Shown here: one piece after another, positions 43,105 to 55,800 of the stretch
Layout: the number at the start of each line of letters is the position of its first letter
Position numbering within the stretch: the stretch's first letter is position 1
DNA from: Xenopus tropicalis
Taxonomy: Eukaryota; Chordata; Amphibia; Anura; Pipidae
Assembly: GCF_000004195.4 (NCBI RefSeq)
Contig: NC_030678.2
Coordinates: 90,798,404 to 90,862,403, forward strand
Length of the DNA stretch: 64,000 nucleotides
Reading direction: 5' to 3'
Program-made: the position numbers and the translations under genes
The notes under the pieces: generated by a model
The model's input: only the letters and a program-made list of their open reading frames with translations
What the model was told of the DNA's origin: nothing
The model's database searches: none

Positions 43105-44078
43105 TGTATATATAGTGACAAGATGTCTGCCTGTACATGTAATTTTTTGGGGGAATTGACTATGGTAGGCAGGTATGCAGATCAGGAGCATAAGAGACAG
43201 GGACACTACAAGTGACATTACGTTTGTCTCTTAAAAAGTTTATTTTGGGCACACTCCTCCCAACATAAACATAACAGTTCACAGTTCATCAGCAAACATG
43301 GTTATAATTTGTCTTTTCTTCAGGGCTCTCACGTTCCAGGGTAACTCTCACACTCTGGAACCTTTTCCCAGGACTTCTCACCATTCCCAATGACTTTCAC
43401 ACATCCACGGTGAATACTCGGGCTACTCACTGCTGTCTCTCCCCTCCTGCGATACCAGCTCACTAGCCTCTGGCACACTTTGGCTTTTCACTACGCCTTG
43501 TCCTTCCAGCACTCATACACATGGTCATGGCTCCCTCTGCTCCTTGCAGTGGCAGGCATCACCCCTATCCCCTCTGGGAGTTCCTCACACAGTCAGGCAA
43601 CCTTCCTGCCCTGTGCCCTGCTCTGTGAGAAGTTTTCTCTCAGTGACCCTTCATTTGGGTATTGAACACTTCTCTGGGTGACTCCTCACTTGGTTATGGC
43701 TCCCTCTGCTCCTTGCAGTGGCAGGCAGCACCCTCAGCCCCTTTGGGAGTTCCTTACACAGGCAGGCAGCCTTCCTACTCTGTGCCCTGCTCTAAGAGTG
43801 AACCCCTCTCTCTGAGTCCCCAATGTCAATCACCCACTCATCACCTGCAGCCTAATCCGGCCAACTGAAAATACTAAATGGAGTATGGAATAGAGGACCT
43901 ATCCTTCTCACCCTCCATTTACTCCTTTCTCATTTATCCAGCTTTTCCTAAGCCGCTACCATGAAAACAGCATTATCTGCTGCAAAACCAAGCATGTTAC
44001 CTGGTGCTAATGGTATTCCACCTTTAACACTGGTGAAAAATACACAAAACAGTGTTCTTACTCCTTGTATATCTCACA

Positions 44079-44138
<60 letters not shown>

Positions 44139-47100
44139 TACACACACACAAATAGCAAAAATGACTATGCATTCACAGGACTAATTGGAAAAAAAAACAA
44201 CCCTATTATTGGTGTAAAATCCAATTAAAGGATTGTTTTTCATTTTTTCAATAAGTCCTGTGAGTGCTATGTCATTTTATGTCAACCCGGCATCCAGGCT
44301 TAGAGTTGGTTTTGGAGAGTGCTCTCCTTTTTATATATTATATATATATATAGGTCTGTGTGTGCTTATTATGCAGTACTTTGCAGTTCTTTTTACAGAG
44401 AACGTTCATCATTCACTGCCCCAGTAAAGCTAATTTCTCCTGATCACATTCAGACAACACAAACACTAGAGTAATTTTTATCAGGAACCAACAAACCTGC
44501 CTGTATGTGTCTGAAGTTTAGGCAAACAGTCAATCCATCTGGGTCCCTCCATATAGACACTATGAACACAACTGCCAATCACAGAACAAGTTTCCTGGCA
44601 AGAACACTGTTGGACTCGCAGTAAATAGACAAATGTAGTGATGCAAGCGCATGAAAGAATAAAAAACATATAGTGCAATACGTTTATGAAATGATCCGCA
44701 GTGCAAAATATAGATAGTGAATCCACTCCCACTTGTACTGTTACTCTATCAGCATACCAGATGGTAGTGAATAAGGGCCAAACATAAATGGGATAACGTT
44801 TCCCTTCAAGCAAAAGTTATCCCATTTATGTTTGGCCCTTATTCACTACCATCTGGTAAGCTGATAGAGTGACAGTACAAGTGGGAGTGGATTCACTATC
44901 TATATTTTGCACTGCGGGTCTGAGACCCAATCAAAGGGGTTGGCTAAAGAGGGTGCTGCACATCGATTTGGTTTTTCAAAACAGCACGGAAGTGTTCCTC
45001 TTCCAGGATTTTCCACCAGGAGCGCTGAGTTCTGGTATTTTATATACCATTTGTTTTTGGACACTCGCAGCAAATAGCCTTCCATTGTCTTCCAAATCAA
45101 CTTTATTAGAAAGCCTTTAATCACATTTCTCCAAAACAGGCCCACCAGATCAGGAAACAGGATACTCGAGGCTTCTTCAAAGCATAATTTCCTTCATACA
45201 TAGCATAATTGTCAGGTAAGACTGAGGTGCAAACAACTGCTGATGTTTTTCTTGCCCAAACCACTGACACTTCCCCACAGCACCAAGAACTGTGACACCA
45301 CTCCCTTACAAAGAATCCACCCAACGCACACTTTTTGTGTAGTTTTATGTAATTGTGTTTTGCTGTGTTGTGTATTTATATACTGAAGCATTAGATATAG
45401 ATAGGAAGAAAATTTCCAATTTTTATGTGGTTTTGACTGTTGATAATTAACGGGGATTTTTTGATTTATATATAATAGGTACTCTAAGACTAACAGACAA
45501 TGTTTTACATTTGTCTATGTGTGATGGTCATAGAATAGGCATTTTACCTTTAAATGTATTTCTCCTTTATGTGTTTGTTGGGATTAATAATAATTAGGGA
45601 GACAGCAACAAAATTCTTGCCAGATCAGCAGTAGTGTGCACCTCGGTATTACCTGTCTGTCTGCTATGTATGAATAACATTAACTTGCTTTTAGAGAGCT
45701 ACGTATCCTGTTTCCTGAACTAGAATGAGACAGATTTGGAGAATGATTTATAAGGGCCTGCTGTGAAACATGTCATCTCTCCTGACTGCTGCACCAGATA
45801 AGATAAAGTCATGGGCCATAAGTGCAGTGAGTGCCAGTTGGTTATATAGTTTTTAAATTCTTTTATATTATTTTGTATCTTTTTTACATTTTTCAGTTAA
45901 ATAGATGGTCTGATTTATATCACCATTTATATTTACCACTTGTACTTTGTTCTTGCCCAGGTGGCTTTATCATCTGTAGAACCTGCTAAATGGAAATATG
46001 TTTCCAGTTATGTTTGGCTGCTTGCCTGTCAGGATGACAAGTGTGTGCCAGGGAAGACCCGAGACCTTCTGGATAGCTTGTCTTTATGAGTGGGTCAAAT
46101 TATTTTCTAAATCGTAAATGTAACGTAATAAAAAAGATCTGGCATTGCTAAAAATGGTTTAGCTTTTAATTACATTTTACTATGATAAAGGCACTGATAT
46201 TCTGAGACTATTTGCATTTAATCTTAATTTTGTGTTTTTGGTTTTTTTTTTTTAATTATTTAATTCTGGTTTCAGCAACTATCTGGTCCAATTTTCCCTA
46301 GCAACTAGGTAGTCCTTTGAATGAGATAACAATAACAATAAAATGGTGGTTTCGCAGAGCAATAGTTTTTTGGCTGCCAGGGTTAGTGGCCCTGACTACC
46401 TTTTCAAAGGTAGAACAGCTGTGGCTTAATGGGGACAGGCTGATAATATGAGTGGATGTGGCAGTGACATCAACAGATTACACTGTTTTAGGTGGAGTGA
46501 TGAGGGTCATGACTGAGTTTAGCACAATTTGTCAAAATGCAATATGTATTTCTTTTGATATTTTGCTAAAAGCGGCATAATTTGCTACATCTGCCTGGCC
46601 AAGGCCAAGACAATCTTTATGGCCAAGGTTCTGAGAGTAAAAATTATGTTTCACGCACCCTTCCTAATTAACTGTTAAATACAGAGTTTGAGAAGACAAC
46701 GAGAACTGGTTTCTGACTAAAAAATAACTGAAATGCTTCTGTTCAATTGATTAGCTAAAAAATAACAGCAGCCTTCTTCCTATACAATGGTAACATTGCA
46801 GAGATAATATTATAGCAGTTAATGCTAAATACTAAGCTTTAGTTTAATACCTGTGCCTGTTTTAATCAAAAGACTGTTTAAAAGACTTTTTTAAAAGGTT
46901 TTCCAGCAACATTACCACTGAAATAACTGTGTGAATGCTTTTCACACTTTCAGTACTAAATCTTCCATGTTGGCACAGGAATAACCAGCATCACACACAC
47001 ACAAAAGAAAGCAAAGCAGATTAGCTATTCTTGCACAAAATCACTTCCAAAGTAGAGGGTTAGCAGAAGATGCAGAAAGCTTAATCTTACGGGCACACTG

Positions 47101-49567
47101 GACACGGGTTGGTTGGTTTGGAAGAAACCTTCCAATACTGAGGGAAGCGAGTTTGTATTTCTGTTTATTTGTATATTATATGCCAGTATAAATATATAAA
47201 GCAAAAATATTCTTACCCCTTTATGTTTACAGCCTTAAAGGAACAGTAACACCAAAAAATGAAAGCTTTCAAGTAATAAAAATATAATGCACTGTTGCCC
47301 TGCACTGGTAAAACTGGTGTGTTTGCTACAGTAACACTACTATAATTTATATAATAAGCTGCTGTGTAGCCACGGGGGCAGCCATTCAAGCTGGAAAAAA
47401 GGCACAGGTTACATAGCAGATAACAGATAAGTTCTGTATTCTGTAGAATACAATAGTGTTTTATCGGTTATCTGCTATGTGCCTGTGCCTTTTCTCCTTT
47501 GAATGGCTGCCTCCATGGCTACATAGCAGCTTATTTATATAAATTATAGTAGACTTTCTGAAGTAAACACACAACTTTTACCAGTGCAGGACAGCAGCAC
47601 ATTATATTTTAGTTACTTTTATACACTTTCATTTTTTGGTGTTACTGTTCCTTTAAGATGCTATAGACAATCACTATAATGTGACCACTGCTAGCTGCCA
47701 ACTTCAACAATGATTTAAACGGGTGGTGGGGGGTTTATTTACACCAGAAAGTGTATAATTACTTGTGATATTAATTGTGATTACTTTTGTTAATGTTGAG
47801 AACATTATAGCTATTGTTTTTGGAATATTTCCTTCTAGATTGTACCTCTTTATACAAAACAACAAATCAAACAAAACATTCAATAAACCTCCATTTTTCC
47901 TTCTTAAGCAAAAAGGCTGTGGTACTGATTTATAAACACAAGACATATGTTAGGCCACTGACTCTTTTTTATTTACTTATTTACTAAGTTAACCCAATAC
48001 TAATCTTACCTGTTATCATATATAATATAGGTTTGTATTTTAGACAGATTAAGGTGTTAGTAAACCACTGAATCCTTTCATCTATTAGTCCCTGAGTATA
48101 CACAAAGAAAATTATTAGGGGTTATTGTTAAAAAATAGCAACCCCCTAATCCCACAGGGTCTGCTTATATGTAGTTACATCACTGATATTAACATCTGCA
48201 CTGACATTTCAGGAAATATATTTCAAAGATGTACGACTATTGCTTTTTGTAAGTTACATAACTGATACTTACCGAATGAGCTGTAGGGCTTTTTTGTTCT
48301 GTTTTCGCTTCTCTTCATTGATGGGATATAGTATGAAGAGTAAAAGTCCAAGAAGTATGAGTATCACTGGGGCTACACAGATAAGCATTTTCAGGGTCAA
48401 ATTCACTTGTTCTGGCTGGGAACAAGCACGTGTCTGATAGCCTGCAAAACTAGAGTTGTACAATTGGGATGAGCCTTCCAGATCACAAAAAAATGCCTTC
48501 AGCTTCATTCATCATCATGTTGTACACAGTCCACTTTGTATGCACCTAATTCTCTATTTTCTTGCTTCTCTTCATTATCACAATGCTGCATACATTATCT
48601 TGTCATAATCTTTACTTTTTGTCTCTACTACAGTTTCTCTCTAGGCTATGTTTTAATTTGTTTAATTTGCCTCTAATACTCTCCGTTCGACCCTTACCAC
48701 TTTTATTATACTTACTCTAAACTTAATGTGGAGATGCCCAAAGATACCCCTGAGGCAAACTTGGTGAAGAAGACATAAAATGAGAAGAAAATGGGTTCAT
48801 GTCCATGAGAATCTGGGTTTTTGAGTATAAAATCATCAATTACATCAGGAAGCATGGACCTAAAGCAAGAAAGATTTGAAGGATATTCAGAGTTGTTTCA
48901 GAAAGTGTGAGCATTAAGTAAGTTCAAGCACAAAGCCAGGGCTGTTACAGACAACAATACATAATATATTATATTATATATATATATATATATATATGTT
49001 GTTGATGTGTATTTAAGTTAGTTTAATTGCTATCCTTGAGAAAGATCCTAATGAGGACCAAAACATTGTTTTTTTGTGCAATGTGCTTACAATAAAGACA
49101 TAGAATTTTAATAAGGGTGTGCCAGTCTGAAAATATATTTTGTATTTGACTGAGCACCCCACTACAAAAAAAACATTTTTTAGGCAGACTCTAAAAAGAC
49201 TTTCATAAATCATACGAACAAAATGGAGCACACCCTATACAGGATCAAAAGCCCTGTGTGCTGGTAAAAGTAATAATAAAGAAGCAGAGAGCCATACAGA
49301 GGGACTTTGCAAAAAAAATATAAAGTATTTATTGAAAAAGAGCACAGTTAGTGCTGGAAACGTTAGATCTTTTTCAATAAATACTTTATATTTTTTTGCA
49401 AAGTCTCTGTGTGTGTGGCTCTCTACTTCTACAACGTTTCGAGTACTAACTGTACTCTTCTTCAGGGACAAACCTGAAGAAGAGTACAGTTAGTACTCGA
49501 AACGTTGGATTTTTTCAAATAAATTTTTCCGCCAATCACTAAGTCCTTGTGCGTGCGGCTCTCTGTC

Positions 49568-49624
<57 letters not shown>

Positions 49625-49790
49625 CCAGAAGGGTGGCACTCCACTTTAATTACATACCCAGGTGCACGTTAAAAACATAACACAACATACAAAAAAGACC
49701 AGCAACACTGGGATTTCTGTGCAAATCAAAAAATATATATTTAAATGTGCATATACAGAAAATCCCAGTGTCGCTGGTCTTTTTTGTATG

Positions 49791-49833
<43 letters not shown>

Positions 49834-52800
49834 AAAGCTGAATGGCAGACTGAATGTTAAAAATTTAGTAAAGGATGGCTTGATGAATGGGAGCAAAGAC
49901 ATGATAGTTTTCCAGAGTAAGCAGATTACACTTCTCTAAACACTTAAATAATTGCTAAAAGGGGCAATATAGGTGATGGAAAGAATGCCAGGCCTGGAGT
50001 AGGATGCTTAAAAAGGAAAAGTAAAATTACCTATCAAAAGTGGTGAAACGTATATAATGACTGGAAGTAAGGATGATGGCAGAAGAAAGGATATGACCAT
50101 TGGAAGGCAAATAAAAAATAGGGGCAAAGAAATGATTCTGAAGAAAAAAAAAAAATTAAAAACACTTGCTCACCAAGGCAGTAAGAATGCTGCAGCAACA
50201 CTGAGTCCAGCAGCCACAGCTACAACATAGGCAAGAATTAGGTTACTCTCCATCAGCACCACCAAGATCAGGAAGGGGATAACAGACTGCAAAAGAGATT
50301 TCATATTGTAGGACAGAGATAAACAGTGTAACTTGCATTTTGTTAATAGCTATTATCTCTATACCTCAAGACATGATTTACATGTGTGTTTAGTAAAAAG
50401 AAATTGCCTGCTATTCACTCCTATTATTTTAGCAAAATTTCTAAATGCATGAAGCATTTCTTGTACTCTAATATGCATTAGTCCCATATGATGCAGTATG
50501 TGATGCAGTATGGGGTGCCAGTAGCTTAGGATAGTAATCTTGTACTGTCTTTGTATGAAGGGCATATATACTAAATAGGGCAGGAAAGGAACAGTAGATT
50601 GGGGGTGGATCAAAAGGCACAAAAATAAAATTGAAATTAAGATAGCAGTGGAGAGAAGGAAATATGATGAACTGGGGAGGTACATATGATTTAGATGTCT
50701 TTTTTTACTGAAAATGTATTATATACTATTACAAATCAAAAATGTAACAGACTTTTGATTTGTCAGGTCCTGAATTTCATTCCCTTAAATTATACTATGC
50801 TGATTAGAATGAGAAACCAATTATGTGAAACAGAAATACATAGCGTTGTCCACTAGAAGGCAGTGTAACACTACTTAGATCAGTTAAAAGCTGTGCCAGT
50901 TTCCTGCCTTTTTTTCTGTGCTGAGTACATGGCTAGGCTCTCTTCCCACTGTCAGTAGCTGGTTTATATTACCTCTACTTTTACTTACTGAGATCCCAAA
51001 ATAGACTGCAGTTTTTTTTCCAAAACGGGTGAGGAACCATTGCCAGAAAGGAACCGTCAGAGTTGCAGAGAGCTGAGAAAGGAGACAGATTACATCATAA
51101 GGCAAGAGATAAAAATGAATTGGTGAAGCATAAGGAATAAGCCCTAAACAAATAGAATTAAACACTCAAAAATCAGTTAAATGATAAAAAGATGACCTCA
51201 GGTCAAATTGTTATATGGAGTTGCAGAATGTTTGCTTAAACAATAACTTTGGAACTTCTCAAAGATGGGAGTGCCTTTTATTGTTCAGAATAGATCTGTA
51301 TACTGTTCGGTTAAAGAATAGTTATGCAGTTAAGTATCAAGTTCAACCCCTCCAAATGACTGAATAAAGGAAATGGAGTAAAAATATAGGTAAAAGAAAA
51401 TCACAGTGTATGTAAAGCATGCAATAATCATCACTTCATCATAAAATCTCTAAGGGCAGTGGTGCCTGTAGGTGTGTCTAGATATGCCCTTGGAAATGTT
51501 ACTTTGTTGCAGGTCTTTACCTAAAGACAGGAGATTGACTCACCATTACAACTAAAAGGATATTCTGAAAGTCTCTTCGAAATCCCATGGTATAGGTTAG
51601 GAACAGAGCAAAGTTACCTTCTAATAGCTGAAACACAAAAGATTAGAAGGTGTTGACAAGCATAACTAGGAATGTTTGCATCTACAGTTCAGTAGCAAAT
51701 AAAGCATTTACAACTGCATCAGATACCAGTATAACAGCAAGAATACTTTTCAACAGAAATCTTGCCTACTTTATACAATGGGAGGCCTAAAAGACACATC
51801 AATTTTACTGTTTGAAACTCATCAGGCCACCAATCACTATCCACTCAAAAGGACAGGGACAAAAGTCCTTATCCCAGTTTGCATTTACAATACCAGAGTT
51901 CTTAACTACCCATATATTTACTAATAAACATTCTACTATGTATGAATACAGCATATGGTAAGGCCTGTTCCTGCGTAAGCTATTAAAAATAAAAGAAATT
52001 GATCTCACCATAAAAGCCAAAGATGTGAAGAGGAAGCCAGTAATTAACTTAATATAGGGTTTATGAGACATTACAAGCTTTAGACCCTGCCAGAAGGAGA
52101 AGGGCTGGTCTGACAGCAGTTCATAAGCATCTGTAAGGTAAAGAAATAAAATGTATTGCAAGGAGAGCAAGGCAGGAAGCACAAAAATAAAATAATAAAA
52201 TTGTCATGTATTATGCACACCTCTTTTTTCACGTACTCCTAAAGTCAAAATAATAGCGCATAGCACATAAATTGCACAGATGACTCCTGCAGCAATCATG
52301 TAGGCATCCCTCTGTAAATACAGAAATGGTTTAATGGAACCATGTTAGATAAGGCATATCAGTAATCTACAAGTTAAGATAGAAGGTGAATCTGAAAAAT
52401 AGGGAAGAGAAAAAGTAATTGAGCAGCAAGAAGGCACTATCCCCCTAAAATCTACTAATCTAATCTATTAATCAGGGATTTACTGCATGGAAGAAAACTT
52501 CAGGCTCAACTGAAGTCATCTTCATAAACATGCATACATAAAAACATATTATTTGTAAGGAGACTTTATATTATCCAATCCCTGAACCTTACCTTGTATC
52601 AAACACCTCAGCTGGAAGAGATTGGGGAAAAAATACCACCTCACTCCAAGCTAATCCTGCAGTTAATTTAAATAGCACCTAATACCCATGCAATCATAAA
52701 TGTGAATACATATTTTAATAATCTCTGTGTACTTCCCATGTGTGAACAAAATGTGGGAGTTTTATGACTTTAGATTTCACTGCACAAACAGTAAAAAAAC

Positions 52801-55800
52801 AAAAATGTGCATGCCCTCAAGGAGTCTCATGTCTCTCATGCAGATTTGTAAGTGAGAATTAATTTTAAGTACCACACAAATGTTGAAACAAAGATGAAAC
52901 TGCTTAAACATGTATATTATAAAGAGGCATTCAGAAACTCACTGTGCTGGAAAGGGATTCCACATCGTGAGTAATGTTGAGATCTTCCATAATCACAGAA
53001 GTATTATAAAGGTGAGTTTCCCGAATGTGCTCTACACAGGGTGTATTCTCTCTGCCTACTATCTGTCCCTGTATGGCAGTTCCCAGAACAGTACCTAAGA
53101 CCTCCACTGTCATACCTGAAAGAAACAGAAATTCTGTTAGTCTTATGTTGTGTCACAAAATAGAAGTGTACGGAAAGAAGAATTATGAGAAATCTAGGAT
53201 AAAACCATCAGCATAATAGCAAGAGAAAGGCAAACAGTAACATATTTAGAAGTTACTAAAAAAAGTAGGATAGAACAGAAAGTAGGAGAGAGGAATGACT
53301 TAAATAAGCAGAATTCATGTTTATTTTAATATTGCAGATTAACTGAAAACATATCGAGAAAGATTCCCCAAATGAAAAGAAAAACATGGAAACACTGAAT
53401 AAAATATAGCATTCCAAAATGCCCAGATTTTCCATTTGTGGTACTGAATATGGAAAAAGAGAGATAGGGAGGACGAGACTTACGATATCCTGTGGCAGAA
53501 TCCCGGTCGCTCTGTTCTTTGCTTATGAACATTGTAAGAGCAGAGTATGGTACATGGAAACACTATAAAAAGGAGAAAATATATATTAGAAGTCATTTTA
53601 CCCCAGGGCAAATACTCCTACATAAAGCAGGATGCAACATTCCACTGTATCCCCTCACATATTTCTTACCGTAACCAGTGTCTGGAAAAGGCAGTAGAAA
53701 ACCAGGTACCAAATAACCATTGAAACCCCTGAGAAGCCAGGTACAAACCAAATGAGAAGATACGAAACCACAGCAAAAGGAGTAGAAAAGACCACCCTGT
53801 GAAATTGAGATATAGAAAGAATATTTAATGAAGGATCAGTAGCAATTCCCTTTAAATGGTGAGGTTCATAGTGGGGTGTCTGCATGCAGTGTGGCTGACT
53901 GCTTTATGAGCACAATATAGCACAATCCCCCCTATGTAGTAAGGAACACAAGCAATAGCTACGAACCAGCCATCATTATTAAGGTGGCATTCTACTACAA
54001 GGTTTATTTATTAATGCATCCGCTGGTACTTTAAAATGGATGTAATGAAGAGCACATTTATTAAAGGAACTTGTGTCCCAACATGCTCCTGCACCACTGC
54101 TATTGCATCCATCCTGTCTTAGGACTTCAGGGTCCCCACAGTGGCATCATAGTTTTACCAAATGCACCCAGTGAATCAGTACCACGCTGTCATTTTCTTG
54201 TGAATCCTCTCTATGGTACAGTCTGTGTGTGCATGTACAGAAGAGTGAAAAATCAGGCACACTTTTCACTCTACTGAACATTCCCACCTTGTCTGGGGTA
54301 CAGCAGAATGGGAGAACATTGTGACATGGTGCTCCTACAGAAATACTCCAGGCTGGTGCAGGTTTCAGCAAACAGGAGCACTGGCCTGAGGTCTCAGGTA
54401 AATGAATATAATCATTAGGGAATGCCTAACGTTTATTGATTATAACCTTACTTTAAAATGAAACTTTCCAATATAAAATCTACATATAGGTATCGGCTGC
54501 AAATTTTTGTAACAAAAGGAATACAAGAATCACATTTTTCCAAAGTTTACAGTTACTTTTTCAATGTGCCTACAGGTTTGACTGCTCTCCTTTCCTCTAA
54601 GTATAACCTCTCGGAACAACATTTCATTTTTTTCTATATCTGCAAACATTTGCAAGTATTTGGCCAGTGTACTTACCACTCTTTTATCTACAGTTAATTC
54701 TGAATTTAGTAAATTTAGTTATCCACAAAATTCTCAAACCACTCACATTACTAAAATCTCTCCATAATGCAGGAGACGACTAAAGAAGGTACAGGTATGG
54801 GATCCCTTATCCGGAAACCCGATATAAAGAAAGCTCCAAATTACAGAAAACCTGTCTCCCATAGACCCCATTTTAATCAAATAATTCAGATTTTGAAAAT
54901 TGATTTCCTTTTTCTCTGTAATAATAAAACAGTGATTTGTATTCGTTCCCAACTAAGATATAATTAATCCTGGATATAAAATAATCCTATTGGGTTTAAT
55001 TAATGTTTTATTGATTTCTAAGTAGACTTAAGGTATGAAGATCCAAATTACAGAAAGACCCCTTATCTGGAATACCCTTGGTCCCGAACATTCTGGATAA
55101 CAGGTCCTATACCTGTACCAGCTTTTACAGAATATAAATTTACTGCAGGAAACATGTGTAATCTTGATTTGTCAGAATCATTCGGCTAATGATTTTTTTT
55201 TTTACTTAGGACTATTATAATCTAATTTGAAATGAATGCTCTTCTTGCTGATCACATATGTCATGTTCTTGTGATTGTTTGTTATGTGACACACTTATTC
55301 TAACTGAAATACAGTACTGTGTATACAGATATACAGTGCTATGTCAGCGCACACAGACGAAGAGAGTTACTCCCGCTCACTGCTGTGCCCTCTAGTAACC
55401 TTAATTTCAGATGCGAATGAATGGTAGACACACCCTCCAGCCTAACTGGCTAAGCTGAGACACTGTTCTGTACAGGCAGCCCTTTGATTGGCTAATATTG
55501 GTGGTGTGTTTTCTTCAGAAATGCAAGCTCCTCTCACACATTAACTCCTTCCTGTTTCCACATCAGTGTATGAGATCAGGCGATAGCCACGTCTGAATCA
55601 TCTCAAACCAGAAGTGGGACACGTCAGTTATCATTAACCCCATGTTAACCATAACTTGCCATTGTCACTGCTAGCAGAATGATAACTCTTTATATGCATT
55701 AAACTCATATGAATTAACAAAGGGCAAGCACCTATATTAGCAATACAATGCTTTTTGTGTTAATCTAAACCTGGAAATAGCTTATTAGAATTCAGAATAT

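Larger units (their letters stand above)
41536..48272 (-). other. MFSD2A: MFSD2A intron 13 (6.7 kb)
   Basis: Contains (TA)n tracts at about 43038-43102, 44085-44135 and 44335-44352, a 169-bp tandem duplication at 43525-43860, a 222-bp palindrome at 44696-44917, an unassigned plus-strand exon-like unit at 45961-46132, and a T2-like MITE at 47235-47656. The interval 41600-42950 shows nothing recognisable. Confidence 0.75.

Noticed and set aside
43021..43218. Frames with alternating Tyr-Ile, also at 49462-49834 and 36186
   Set aside because: Produced by (TA)n microsatellites.
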